From NCBI RefSeq assembly GCF_014131735.1, contig NZ_CP039121.1:558001-622000 (forward strand): a DNA stretch of 64,000 nucleotides, given 5' to 3'. The notes below the pieces were generated by a model. The model did no database searches, was not told where the DNA came from, and was given only the letters and a program-made list of their open reading frames with translations. Below, piece after piece: positions 8,668 through 17,332 of this stretch (within the stretch, counting starts at the first letter, position 1; each line of letters starts with the position of its first letter). The stretch is from Lactiplantibacillus plantarum (lineage in GTDB: Bacteria > Bacillota > Bacilli > Lactobacillales > Lactobacillaceae). A program made the translations under genes and the position numbers.

Positions 8668-11600
8668 ATGCGATATACACGGGGCAAATGGCGCGTAACC
8701 AATCCCAAGGTTTGGTTGTTTTCTAGTGTTTTAATTTTAGGTTGGAGAATTGTGCCGACAGTGGCTCAAGCAAGTGAAGCTGAGACGGTTACCATGTCGA
8801 GTCATTCGGTGCAGTTAGAAACGGATAGTCAAGACCAATTAACAGAAGTAGCACGGATTTCAAAAACTGCGGTAACTCGTGACCGCCACAGTGTGACCGC
8901 CCAGTCCAGCAAGTCAGCTGACAGGACTAGTTCGGAGCAATCTGCTACGACTGGCACTGTTGAGGCGGTCAGTCCAACGACTAGTGAAGCCCAACAGCGG
9001 TCAACACAGCAAGATAAAACAGCTGTTGATCAACAGGCAAGTGACTCAACAGCAGCTTCTGCGGGTGCCAGTACTAATCAGGCGTCAGCCGCAACAAGTT
9101 CTGATCAGGCGCCAGCAGCCAACTCAACTGGCACTCATCATGCGATTGATATGGCCAGTTCAGCTAGCGCACTAGGTGCTGACAGTGGGGCCCATTCTGA
9201 AAGTTTATCTGAGGCGCAACACTCAGGCGGTCAAGGTAAGACGATCGATTCAGATTTATCGGGGACTGTTCATTCACAGTCATCAGTGAGTACCGTGACG
9301 ACAGCTACCCCTGTGAACTCAAATTCAAGCCGAGCTGTAGCGGCAACTGATCAAATGAGCAGCAGGGTTGAGAAAAGGGCATTGAATAAAACAAATGTCA
9401 CTAAGTCAATAAACATACCAGTTGCAACAAAGCAGCCGAGCAAGCAACGGACAGTCACCGCTTCGTCGTTTTTGACAACAGCAAAGAACTTAGCCGATAA
9501 GAACTATCTTGATCAGTATGCCAAACAGCATGGGCAAGCGGCTTTGATTGCTTTGATCCAAGATTGGTTGTCCACGTATCGAATTATTGCACTTACAGGA
9601 ATTACGATTGTGAATAGTTCGTTTGATGGTAGTGTGGCTACGATTAGTGGTGGTCTGCACGTTATCAATACGGGGGCGACAATTCGTTCTGGCCAGGATG
9701 ATGAATGGGAGACCATCATAAACGGTGGTTTGTCAGTGACAAACAATACAATCACGTTTACAACTACCAATGGATTGGTGGACCGTCCCGTAGCTAATCA
9801 GGATATGGATTTTACGAAGCCTCGGCCAACAGGAAATGGTGCAATCAAAGGTTTACCGAGCGTTACGGTTGATTCTTCGTTAATCAATGCGCAAGAATTT
9901 AGTCAAGCTCAGATCAATATTAGTGACTTTTATGATCAACTAGTTACTGCAGGAACCATTTTATCGGCAACTAATGGTGGCACGTTGAGTAAGATGCTGA
10001 TTGGTGAGTCTGGAACTGCTGATTTGGGCTCTTATCAAGGACACCATTATTATGCCGTGAATATTGATTTGAATGACTGGCACAGTGGTATTCGGACCAC
10101 TGGTTTTAATAATGATGATGTGGTTATTTATAACGTCGTCACGGCAGCACCAGCGTTAACCATTGGTGGCGGTTTTTCTAGTAGTACACCGAATCTAGTC
10201 TGGAACTTCAATCATGCCATGCGTATTCAGAATACCACGATGATAACTGGTAAAATCGTGGCACCACATGCTGTCTTTACAACTAATCAAAATGTTGATT
10301 CAGCGGCCGTTTTACAATATGGATATGGCGATGTTGACAGTGCTATTCGAGAGACGATTACGAGCCAAAACGAGCATAATTATGGTTTTGGTCAAGTGGT
10401 TACTGATGACCCGTTGGATTACTTAATTGCAGTGATTAAGTCGGATGGTACGAGCATTGATACTTTAGCTGGTTTTCGCCATCTACTAGCAACCGGGCAA
10501 CTGAAGATCACGATTACAGATGCGGCTGGGACACGTTTATCAGGGTTGAATGCAGTTGATACACATATTGCGGGCCAGCATTGCTATCTAATCACTTACC
10601 AATTTGGCGATCAGACTGCAACGACTTGGTTGAACGTCCAACCATCGCATGAGCCCATAATACCTATCAGCCGGATACCGGAATATTCAGCGATAACGCG
10701 GACGATCAATTACCAAGATGAGCGAACTGGGGCGGTGCTTGCTGGCCCAGTTATACAAAATGTACGGGTCGTGCGATTTGCCATTTTTAATGCTAAAACT
10801 CATGAATTGCTCGGCTATGATACAAACGGCGACGGAATTGTTGATACTAGTGATGGGACAATTGCATGGCTGTTAGTACCGCCAACGGATCAAGATTGGG
10901 TACAGGTTGTCTCACCAGACTTATCTGCGCAGGGTTATCAAGCTCCTGATATTCCGGTAGTTGCGGGGCAAACAGTGATCATTAATGGTGGTGATAGAAC
11001 GATGAATACAAATGTAATTGTCAAGTATCAGCAACAAACGCATATTGCAACGACGCAGCGAACGGTTACCCGGACGATTAACTATATCGATGGTGGAACA
11101 CTGCAACCCATCGCGTCACTACATGCTGTTGTTCAAACGGTTAAGTATCAATTATTAGCTGTGGTTGCTCATGACGGAACGATACTTGGCTACGATACCA
11201 ACGGGGACGGACAGATTGAGACACAATTGGCAGATGAAGCATGGTTGATTGTTGGTTCAGGGCCGTGGTTTGGCGCGGTTAAGTCGCCAGATCTGAGCCA
11301 TGAGGGCTACGCAGCGCCGGACCTAAAAGTAGTGCCGGAGCAGATGGTTGCTGGGGTCGATGATAAAGATGTTACGATCAATGTTTATTACCGACTAGCA
11401 ACTCAGGCCGTTACGGTGTATCAAAATAAACGGCGCGTTATCAGCTATATTGATCGACAGACCCATCAATCGATTGCCACGACCGTCCAGCAATTGGTTA
11501 TTTACCAACGAACAGCAATTATTGAAAAAAAGACTGGCAAATGTTTAGGCTATGATTTAAACGGTGATGGATTAGTTGATACGAGTCAAGCTGATTATGC

Positions 11601-12741
11601 GTGGATTTTAGTTGGCAGTGGTCAATTTGCCGCGGTAACGTCACCAACGCTAGTCGTCCAAGGCTATACTGATCCGGACATAAGGACTGTAGCGGCTCAA
11701 ACGGTCGCGATTACTGATCCGGACCTGATGACGACAATCGTGACTTATGACCATCGTATTATTACGGTAACACCAGGCAATCCTGCTCGACCAGGACAGC
11801 CAGTTGATCCTGACAATCCGAATATCTTGTTTCCAGATGAGGGTGGCGACACCGATTTAACGCACACCGTTACTAGAATCATTCACTATGTTTATGAGGA
11901 TGGCACGACAGCCGCAGCCTCGGTCCTACAAACCGTCCAATTTCAACGCAATGCGATGATTGATTTAGTGACGGGCGAAGTGACATACCAAGAATGGGTA
12001 CCAGTCTCGGTAACGGAAATGGCGGGCGTTATTTCACCAATTGTAGCGGGTGCCACGACCACATTAACAGAAGTGGCAGCCCAGCAGGTGAGTGTCACAA
12101 CTGCCGATCAGGTTGTAGTGGTTACTTACAAGAAATCGGCAATCAAACCGGAAGAACCGGGTCAACCTGAGCAACCAAGTCAACCGGAAGAACCGGGTCA
12201 ACCTGAGCAACCAAGTCAACCGGAAGAACCGGGTCAACCTGAGCAACCAAGTCAACCGGAAGAACCGGGTCAACCTGAGCAACCAAGTCAACCAGAAGAG
12301 CCGGGGCACCCTGAGCAACCAAGTCAACCAGAAGAGCCGGGTCAACCCGAGCAACCGAGTCAACCGGAAGAACCGGGTCAATCCGAAAAACCAGGGGAAC
12401 TGCAAAAACCGAGTCAGCCAGCTGATTCTGAGCAACCAGATGGATTAAGTGATCAAGCCAATTTGAGTCGTAATCAGGCTGAACAATCACGGACGTCACA
12501 GCCATCACAAGCAGAGTCAGATCAAAGCGTTGTGCAGACGAATCAGCAGAAAACAGCTGCGTCCGTTTCAGGTATTGGTTGGGTTAGTGCACCGGCGGTA
12601 TCAAAACGTACCACTAAGCATCATCGGATGACGACCCTTCCCCAGACGGACGAGCAGAATACGCAATTATCACTCTTGGGGATGATTGGATTAGCATTGA
12701 GTTCAATTTTAGGTTGGCTGAAGATTAAGTCCCGCGATTAA
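8668..12741 (+). CDS. LPxTG-anchored mucus-binding adhesin (MucBP repeats, choice-of-anchor A domain)
   Basis: A 1357-residue surface protein. The signal peptide is of the KxYKxGKxW type (YTRGKW near the start) and is cleaved around AQASE. An S/T/A/Q-rich stalk spans about 40-260. A choice-of-anchor-A/adhesive module follows (about 265-650, beginning with SFLTTAKNLA). Four MucBP-like repeats begin near residues 671, 794, 920 and 1066. The first three contain a D-x-N-x-D-G loop (GYDTNGDG, GYDTNGDG, GYDLNGDG). Then comes a PEEPGQPEQPSQ repeat wall-spanning region and the sortase signal LPQTDE (about 1323) with a membrane helix. A weak site, ACAGAGG, precedes the ATG. Expected role: adhesion to mucus or host glycans. 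Confidence 0.93.
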   Translation: MRYTRGKWRVTNPKVWLFSSVLILGWRIVPTVAQASEAETVTMSSHSVQLETDSQDQLTEVARISKTAVTRDRHSVTAQSSKSADRTSSEQSATTGTVEAVSPTTSEAQQRSTQQDKTAVDQQASDSTAASAGASTNQASAATSSDQAPAANSTGTHHAIDMASSASALGADSGAHSESLSEAQHSGGQGKTIDSDLSGTVHSQSSVSTVTTATPVNSNSSRAVAATDQMSSRVEKRALNKTNVTKSINIPVATKQPSKQRTVTASSFLTTAKNLADKNYLDQYAKQHGQAALIALIQDWLSTYRIIALTGITIVNSSFDGSVATISGGLHVINTGATIRSGQDDEWETIINGGLSVTNNTITFTTTNGLVDRPVANQDMDFTKPRPTGNGAIKGLPSVTVDSSLINAQEFSQAQINISDFYDQLVTAGTILSATNGGTLSKMLIGESGTADLGSYQGHHYYAVNIDLNDWHSGIRTTGFNNDDVVIYNVVTAAPALTIGGGFSSSTPNLVWNFNHAMRIQNTTMITGKIVAPHAVFTTNQNVDSAAVLQYGYGDVDSAIRETITSQNEHNYGFGQVVTDDPLDYLIAVIKSDGTSIDTLAGFRHLLATGQLKITITDAAGTRLSGLNAVDTHIAGQHCYLITYQFGDQTATTWLNVQPSHEPIIPISRIPEYSAITRTINYQDERTGAVLAGPVIQNVRVVRFAIFNAKTHELLGYDTNGDGIVDTSDGTIAWLLVPPTDQDWVQVVSPDLSAQGYQAPDIPVVAGQTVIINGGDRTMNTNVIVKYQQQTHIATTQRTVTRTINYIDGGTLQPIASLHAVVQTVKYQLLAVVAHDGTILGYDTNGDGQIETQLADEAWLIVGSGPWFGAVKSPDLSHEGYAAPDLKVVPEQMVAGVDDKDVTINVYYRLATQAVTVYQNKRRVISYIDRQTHQSIATTVQQLVIYQRTAIIEKKTGKCLGYDLNGDGLVDTSQADYAWILVGSGQFAAVTSPTLVVQGYTDPDIRTVAAQTVAITDPDLMTTIVTYDHRIITVTPGNPARPGQPVDPDNPNILFPDEGGDTDLTHTVTRIIHYVYEDGTTAAASVLQTVQFQRNAMIDLVTGEVTYQEWVPVSVTEMAGVISPIVAGATTTLTEVAAQQVSVTTADQVVVVTYKKSAIKPEEPGQPEQPSQPEEPGQPEQPSQPEEPGQPEQPSQPEEPGQPEQPSQPEEPGHPEQPSQPEEPGQPEQPSQPEEPGQSEKPGELQKPSQPADSEQPDGLSDQANLSRNQAEQSRTSQPSQAESDQSVVQTNQQKTAASVSGIGWVSAPAVSKRTTKHHRMTTLPQTDEQNTQLSLLGMIGLALSSILGWLKIKSRD
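12148..12381 (+). repeat. 36-bp tandem repeats in the adhesin wall-spanning region
   Basis: Six full 36-bp units encoding PEEPGQPEQPSQ (one has GH for GQ) run to 12363, and a partial seventh follows. Several units are identical at the DNA level, which suggests recent slippage expansion. Copy number probably varies between strains. Confidence 0.95.
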
Positions 12742-12780
12742 CAGTTGTGAGATGATACCCGTTGTGAGTTGCGGATCTTT

Positions 12781-12814
12781 AGGAACCGGGATTGACGGGG
12801 TTAACGTTCCTTTG
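12781..12814 (+). terminator. Weak terminator-like hairpin after the adhesin gene
   Basis: AGGAAC (12781-12786) pairs with GTTCCT (12806-12811), followed by T residues. The stem is short. Confidence 0.4.
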
Positions 12815-12844
12815 AGGGACAGCTAGTTTTGAATGATTAATATA

Positions 12845-12888
12845 GGCAATCACTGACGTTTCTTATTAAACGGTAGTGATTGCCTTTT
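12845..12888 (+). terminator. Rho-independent terminator
   Basis: GGCAATCACT (12845-12854) pairs with AGTGATTGCC (12875-12884), followed by TTTT. It is the stronger of two hairpins after the adhesin gene. Confidence 0.8.
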
Positions 12889-13069
12889 GTGATATCGTCG
12901 TTGGTACTTTTGATGCGGTCAGTTGACCGGTCGAAATGGCGACTAATAACTGAGCAAAGGAACGTACGCGGCACTTTTTGTAGTGACACTAAATGTCAGA
13001 CATATGATAGTAGCAACTGGGTGGGGCGTTTAAAAAATTAAGGGTTATGCCTAAAAACAACATTTATCG

Positions 13070-13098
13070 TTGACAATTGTAAACGAAAAGATTAATAT
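13070..13098 (+). promoter_or_regulatory. Sigma-A promoter of the copper operon
   Basis: TTGACA (13070-13075) and TAATAT (13093-13098) are separated by exactly 17 bp, just upstream of the cupredoxin/P-ATPase operon. Confidence 0.85.
13072..13081. promoter_or_regulatory. Upstream cop box (CopY/CopR-type operator)
   Basis: GACAATTGTA matches the cop box consensus TACANNTGTA at 9 of 10 positions and overlaps the -35 hexamer. This is the usual arrangement for copper-relieved repression. Confidence 0.75.
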
Positions 13099-13110
13099 AC
13101 ACATATAGAT

Positions 13111-13120
13111 TACAAGTGTA
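13111..13120. promoter_or_regulatory. Downstream cop box (CopY/CopR-type operator)
   Basis: TACAAGTGTA is a perfect match to TACANNTGTA and lies just after the expected transcription start. With the site at 13072 it forms the two-box pattern known for CopY operators. No copY-like repressor gene is in the window. Confidence 0.88.
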
Positions 13121-13147
13121 AACGATAATGAGAAAGGGACGAATAAA

Positions 13148-13522
13148 ATGATGATTAAAGTATTAGTCTTATTAATTGGTGGGTTAGCAATTGGGTTTAT
13201 TCTGTGGTGGTTCTTCGGGAAGCATGCTACGACAACGGTCACCGCGAGTGCGGTTGATGATTTACAGCAGGTTGATGTGGAGGTTAAGGGTGGCTATTCG
13301 CCAGAGCAAATCGTGTTGAAAAAAGGGGTTCCGGCGGTACTTAATTTTACGCGCAAAGATGCATCTGGTTGTCTGGATCACGTGGTGTTCAGTGATTTCG
13401 GTATCAATCAGGAATTGCCACAAAATCAAGTTGAAGCAATTACGATTGATACGAGTAAGTCTGGCGAATATCAATGGGCCTGTGGGATGGACATGTTTCA
13501 TGGAAAATTAATCATTAAATAG
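13148..13522 (+). CDS. Membrane-anchored cupredoxin-domain protein
   Basis: A 124-residue protein with one N-terminal membrane helix (about 3-22). A cupredoxin fold follows, starting at VDVEVKGGY and ending EYQWACGMDMFHGKLII. The CGMDM-H cluster near 110-117 together with Cys and His around 75-78 (GCLDHV) gives plausible Cu ligands. It probably binds copper at the outer membrane face and exchanges it with the P-type ATPase encoded two genes downstream. It is the first gene behind the cop-box promoter. The AGAAAGGGA ribosome site and tandem ATGATG leave the start ambiguous by one codon. Confidence 0.87.
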   Translation: MMIKVLVLLIGGLAIGFILWWFFGKHATTTVTASAVDDLQQVDVEVKGGYSPEQIVLKKGVPAVLNFTRKDASGCLDHVVFSDFGINQELPQNQVEAITIDTSKSGEYQWACGMDMFHGKLIIK

Positions 13523-13537
13523 TGGGAGGAAAATCAA

Positions 13538-13807
13538 ATGAGCGCACGACAACAAATCAATATTACAGTAGACGGCCATTATGACCCAGCAGAAGTAACG
13601 TTACAACAAGGTGTACCGGCCCAATTAACGTTTACGCGCACGAGTACGCAGGGGTGCTTAGAGCAAGTACATTCAACCGACTTGCACTTTACGACTGAGT
13701 TACCCCTTGACCAACCGCAAACGGTGACGGTACCAACTGATCGAGCCGGTGAATTTTACTTTAGTTGTGGGATGGACATGGTGAGTGGCAAGGTGGTGAT
13801 TGCGTAA
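13538..13807 (+). CDS. Soluble small cupredoxin-domain protein
   Basis: An 89-residue cupredoxin without signal peptide or membrane helix. It is a paralogue of the preceding gene: [15 protein letters not shown] aligns with its start and [16 protein letters not shown] with its end. The ligand-like Cys and Met of CGMDM are kept, but the final His is replaced by Ser. It looks like a cytosolic copper chaperone or buffer. It starts 15 bp after the first cupredoxin, with GGGAGG upstream, and its stop overlaps the ATPase start by one base. Confidence 0.87.
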   Translation: MSARQQINITVDGHYDPAEVTLQQGVPAQLTFTRTSTQGCLEQVHSTDLHFTTELPLDQPQTVTVPTDRAGEFYFSCGMDMVSGKVVIA

Positions 13808-15732
13808 TGAACACGACGAAACGGTTTTGGATTTCATTAATATTTTCCCTGCCACTACTGGCTAATATGATTTTGATGCCCTTTGGCTGGATGCTCCCGG
13901 GTGGTGATTGGACGCAGTTGATTCTGACGACCATCATTATGGCTGTTTCGGCTCGGCCGTTCTTGCAAAGTGCGTGGGCGTCCTTTACTAAGCACCATGC
14001 CAATATGGATACTTTGGTGGCGATTGGCACTGCGACGGCTTATTTTTACAGCTTATACGCAATGGCAACAGGGCAAGCAGTCTTCTTTGAAAGTGCCGCA
14101 CTTGTGACCACTTTCGTTTTGCTCGGCCAAGTCTTTGAAGAACGAATGCGGCACAACGCGTCCAGCGCGGTCGCAAAGCTAGTGGGCTTACAAGCCAAGG
14201 AAGCGGAAGTGTTACGCGATCAAGAATTTGTAAAAGTGCCGTTGGATCAAGTAGTGGTCGGCGACATTATTCGGGTCAAGCCAGGGGAAAAAATTCCCGT
14301 TGATGGTGTAATTACAACTGGCCGCTCAACGGTTGATGAGTCAATGGTGACGGGAGAAAGTATGCCGGTTCAAAAAACGGTGGCGGACGCTGTCATTGGT
14401 TCAACGATTAATAGTAATGGGACCTTTCAGTTCAAAGCTAGCAAGGTCGGTGACCAGACAATGCTGGCTCAAATCGTTGAGCTCGTTAAAAAAGCACAAA
14501 ACAGTCACGCACCGATTCAAAAGCTGACCGATAAAGTTTCTGATATCTTTGTGCCGATTGTGCTAATTATTGCTATCGTTACCTTCTTGACCTGGTATGT
14601 TTTCTTGAATGCTAGCCTCGCGAATGCCTTGATTTTTGCGGTCGCTGTGGTCGTGATTGCCTGCCCGTGTGCGCTAGGTTTAGCTACGCCGACCGCACTA
14701 ATGGTCGGTACCGGCCGTGGTGCCAAGATGGGGATCCTGATTAAAAATGGTGAGGTCTTGGAAGCTGTCAATGACGTTAAAACGGTGATCTTTGATAAGA
14801 CGGGAACGATTACGGTTGGTCACCCACAAGTGACCGATGTTATCGGCGACGAAGCCCAAGTACTGCGCGTTGCCACTAGCTTAGAGGCGGCTTCGGAACA
14901 TCCTTTAGCTGCGGCAATATTAAAACGCGGCACGGCCCGTGGTATTCAAGCACCAACCGCCACGAACTTCCAAGCCATCGAGGGTAAAGGTGTGACTGCT
15001 CAAGTTGAGGGCCAATTAGCGGTGGTCGGTAATCATAAATTATTAACTGATGAGCCGATTAGTGCTGAATTACAACGCCAAGCCACTGAGCTTCAGGACG
15101 CGGCGAAAACGGTCGTGTACGTGGGCTTAAATCACGAAATCATTGGATTGATTGCCATTCAAGACGTCGCCAAATCGACGTCTGAGGTAGCCATTGCGAG
15201 TTTGAAAGCACGTGGCTTGAAGACGGTCATGTTAACCGGCGATAACGAACGGGTCGCACAAGCTGTGGCGGATCAAGTCGGTATTGATGAAGTGATTGCT
15301 GATGTGCTGCCAGGTGATAAGGCTGAGCACGTTCACGCGTTCCAGAAGGCTGGCAAGGTGGCCTTTGTCGGCGATGGTATTAATGACGCCCCCGCGTTGA
15401 CGACGGCGGATGTTGGGATTGCCATGGGTTCCGGAACTGATATTGCAATCGATGCTGGTGGCATCGTGCTTGTTAAGAACGATCTGCGTGATGTTGACCG
15501 GGCGTTGGCATTGAGTAAGAAGACGTTTAACCGTATCAAACTTAATCTGTTCTGGGCTTTCGTGTACAACGTGCTCGGGATTCCAGTCGCGGCGGGCCTC
15601 TTCTTTGCCATTGGGCTGACGCTTAGCCCCGAATTGGCCGGATTAGCAATGGCCTTTAGTTCATTGTCCGTAGTCACGAGTTCGGTATTGCTAAATAAAG
15701 CTAAGATCAGTTCGAACGCCCAACCTGCGTAG
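13807..15732 (+). CDS. copA: Copper-translocating P1B-type ATPase lacking an N-terminal metal-binding domain
   Basis: A 641-residue membrane ATPase with the full catalytic set: TGES (about 182), the membrane metal site CPC (in [10 protein letters not shown], about 299), the phosphorylated DKTGT (about 332) and GDGINDAP (about 522). The late helices carry NLFWAFVYN and MAFSSLSVV, the YN and SS features of Cu(I) (P1B-1) pumps. The usual N-terminal CxxC HMA domain is absent; the protein starts directly at the first membrane helix. The two upstream cupredoxins may supply that role. ATG 13807 overlaps the previous TAA. Some annotations of such pumps use the name copB. Confidence 0.92.
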   Translation: MNTTKRFWISLIFSLPLLANMILMPFGWMLPGGDWTQLILTTIIMAVSARPFLQSAWASFTKHHANMDTLVAIGTATAYFYSLYAMATGQAVFFESAALVTTFVLLGQVFEERMRHNASSAVAKLVGLQAKEAEVLRDQEFVKVPLDQVVVGDIIRVKPGEKIPVDGVITTGRSTVDESMVTGESMPVQKTVADAVIGSTINSNGTFQFKASKVGDQTMLAQIVELVKKAQNSHAPIQKLTDKVSDIFVPIVLIIAIVTFLTWYVFLNASLANALIFAVAVVVIACPCALGLATPTALMVGTGRGAKMGILIKNGEVLEAVNDVKTVIFDKTGTITVGHPQVTDVIGDEAQVLRVATSLEAASEHPLAAAILKRGTARGIQAPTATNFQAIEGKGVTAQVEGQLAVVGNHKLLTDEPISAELQRQATELQDAAKTVVYVGLNHEIIGLIAIQDVAKSTSEVAIASLKARGLKTVMLTGDNERVAQAVADQVGIDEVIADVLPGDKAEHVHAFQKAGKVAFVGDGINDAPALTTADVGIAMGSGTDIAIDAGGIVLVKNDLRDVDRALALSKKTFNRIKLNLFWAFVYNVLGIPVAAGLFFAIGLTLSPELAGLAMAFSSLSVVTSSVLLNKAKISSNAQPA

Positions 15733-15806
15733 ACGATGAGCAGATAGCGTCGGATGAAATCGTGCTTGTTAAACAAGCAGAAATGTGTGTTAATGGTACA
15801 AAATAT

Positions 15807-15860
15807 GCGGGTGTCTAACGCCAGTTCACGTTGTTGAGCTGGAGGCGACACCCGCTTTTT
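15807..15860 (+). terminator. Terminator of the copper operon
   Basis: GCGGGTGTC (15807-15815) pairs with GACACCCGC (15847-15855), followed by TTTTT. Confidence 0.85.
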
Positions 15861-15926
15861 GAGTCGACAATTTAAGGAAGAAAACTGGCTATAAATTCTT
15901 CACAATCAGTAAAAAAGAGTATTAGA

Positions 15927-15961
15927 TTTACACTAATTAAGTATCATATCGTTAGTGTAAA
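15927..15961. promoter_or_regulatory. 10-bp inverted repeat upstream of the alcohol dehydrogenase gene
   Basis: TTTACACTAA (15927-15936) and TTAGTGTAAA (15952-15961) are exact complements separated by 15 bp. No T run follows, so it is more likely an operator or two half-sites than a terminator. The regulator is unknown. Confidence 0.5.
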
Positions 15962-16010
15962 ATTAGAAGAATGCCCATTTAACGGAGATAAGTGTGGTGT
16001 TAGATGCTTT

Positions 16011-16024
16011 TGTAAGCGCTTGAA
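16011..16024 (+). promoter_or_regulatory. cre site (CcpA) upstream of the alcohol dehydrogenase gene
   Basis: TGTAAGCGCTTGAA fits TGWAARCGYTWNCW at 13 of 14 positions. A second palindromic variant, TGTAAGCGGTTTACA, lies at 16055-16069, nearer the gene. Together they suggest strong carbon-catabolite control. Confidence 0.72.
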
Positions 16025-16094
16025 TCAAATTGTGTATTGTGTAACAATATTAATTGTAAGCGGTTTACATACTATTTGAAACGAGGGTTTGAAC

Positions 16095-17216
16095 ATGAAA
16101 ATTAAAGCAGCAGTGGTTGATAAAGTAAACGATCCATTTGTCATTAAAGATGATATTGAATTAGCTGAAATGAAAGCAACTGATTTACAAATCAAAATGG
16201 TTGCGACTGGAATTTGCCATTCTGATGAAGCAATTCGGCGGGGTGATGCGTCGTTAGGTTATCCAGTAATTTTAGGACACGAAGGTTCTGGAATCGTCGA
16301 AAAGGTCGGTTCAGAAGTAACTAATTTTGAAGTGGGCGACCATGTTATTCTATCATTTTACGCTGACGGAACATGTGATAACTGTCTGAAAGGCATGCCA
16401 ACTAAATGTCGGAATTATGCCGACTATAACTTGAGTGGGACTCGTCCCGATGGTTCCGACCATTTCCAAGAAAACGGGCACCATATCAGTGATATGTTCG
16501 ACCAATCTTCCTTCACGACTCATACGGTAGTTGACCAACGTAATGCGGTTAAAGTACCAAAAGAACTAGATTTACGTCGCTTGGGACCTTTAGGCTGCGG
16601 CTATGTCACCGGAAGTGGCACTGTTTTGAACAGTTTACAGCCGCGCCCAGGACAAACAATTGCAGTCTTTGGGACTGGTGCGGTTGGTTTAGCGGCAATG
16701 ATGGCTGGTAAGATTTCCGGCTGTACCGAAGTGATTGCGGTCGACATTGTTGATTCACGGCTAGAACTCGCCAAAGAATTAGGTGCTACTCATGCCATTA
16801 ACAGTAAGGAAGAAGATCCAGTTGAAGCAATCAAGAAGTTGACGCATGGTTACGGGGTCGACTTTGCCGTTGATACGACTGGGGTAGAACCAGTTATGGT
16901 TTCTGCAATCCACGCACTTGCTCAAGGTGGGACTGCTGCTTTGATTGCCGTTACGGCCAAAAATATCACCATTAGCTCATGGAACGATTTGTGTGTTGAT
17001 GATAAGAAAGTCATTGGTGTTAACATGGGTGATGCCATCCCTGGCGTTGATATTCCACGGTTAATCGATTTCTATCAACATGGCATGTTCCCATTTGAAA
17101 AGACCGAAAAGTTCTATAAGTTTGAGGATATTAATCAAGCTAATGCTGATTCAGGTAGCGGCAAGACCATCAAACCTGTCTTGATCATTGATGAAGATTA
17201 TCAACCGGGGAAATAG
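16095..17216 (+). CDS. Zinc-type NAD-dependent alcohol dehydrogenase (aryl/benzyl alcohol branch)
   Basis: A 373-residue zinc MDR enzyme. The catalytic-zinc region GICHSDEAIRRG contains the Cys, and GHEGSGIVEKVG contains the His and Glu. The NAD-binding loop is FGTGAVGLAAM. The structural-zinc loop reads DGTCDNCLKGMPTKC, with Asp where the first of four Cys normally stands. The closest pattern is the class III/aryl-alcohol dehydrogenase branch. ATG 16095 has CGAGGG upstream; a TTG at 16089 is less likely. It is transcribed alone, with cre-like sites upstream and a strong terminator at 17256. Expected role: aldehyde/alcohol interconversion in fermentation. Confidence 0.9.
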   Translation: MKIKAAVVDKVNDPFVIKDDIELAEMKATDLQIKMVATGICHSDEAIRRGDASLGYPVILGHEGSGIVEKVGSEVTNFEVGDHVILSFYADGTCDNCLKGMPTKCRNYADYNLSGTRPDGSDHFQENGHHISDMFDQSSFTTHTVVDQRNAVKVPKELDLRRLGPLGCGYVTGSGTVLNSLQPRPGQTIAVFGTGAVGLAAMMAGKISGCTEVIAVDIVDSRLELAKELGATHAINSKEEDPVEAIKKLTHGYGVDFAVDTTGVEPVMVSAIHALAQGGTAALIAVTAKNITISSWNDLCVDDKKVIGVNMGDAIPGVDIPRLIDFYQHGMFPFEKTEKFYKFEDINQANADSGSGKTIKPVLIIDEDYQPGK

Positions 17217-17255
17217 CTGCCGGCTGGGTGCCATCAGTTATGATGAATAACTTCT

Positions 17256-17298
17256 AAAACAGCGATGTCAAAAGTTGATTTTGACATCGCTGTTTTTT
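17256..17298 (+). terminator. Rho-independent terminator after the alcohol dehydrogenase gene
   Basis: AAAACAGCGATGTCAAAA pairs with TTTTGACATCGCTGTTTT, followed by more T residues. This is a very strong hairpin. Confidence 0.9.
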
Positions 17299-17308
17299 GC
17301 GTTAAACA

Positions 17309-17328
17309 CAAGCCGCTTGGACGGCTTG
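17309..17328 (-). terminator. Hairpin at the left boundary of the structured element
   Basis: CAAGCCG (17309-17315) and CGGCTTG (17322-17328) form a perfect 7-bp stem with a 6-nt loop. Read on the minus strand it is followed by TGTTT, so it could end a minus-strand transcript crossing the element. Confidence 0.5.
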
Positions 17329-17332
17329 CATA

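Noticed and set aside
12148..12381. Regular repeats considered as a CRISPR array
   Set aside because: Units are contiguous, in frame and without unique spacers; they encode a wall-spanning peptide repeat.
12064..12508. Minus-strand open frames opposite the adhesin proline-rich repeats
   Set aside because: They are antisense shadows of 36-bp repeats; low-complexity translation and no ribosome site.
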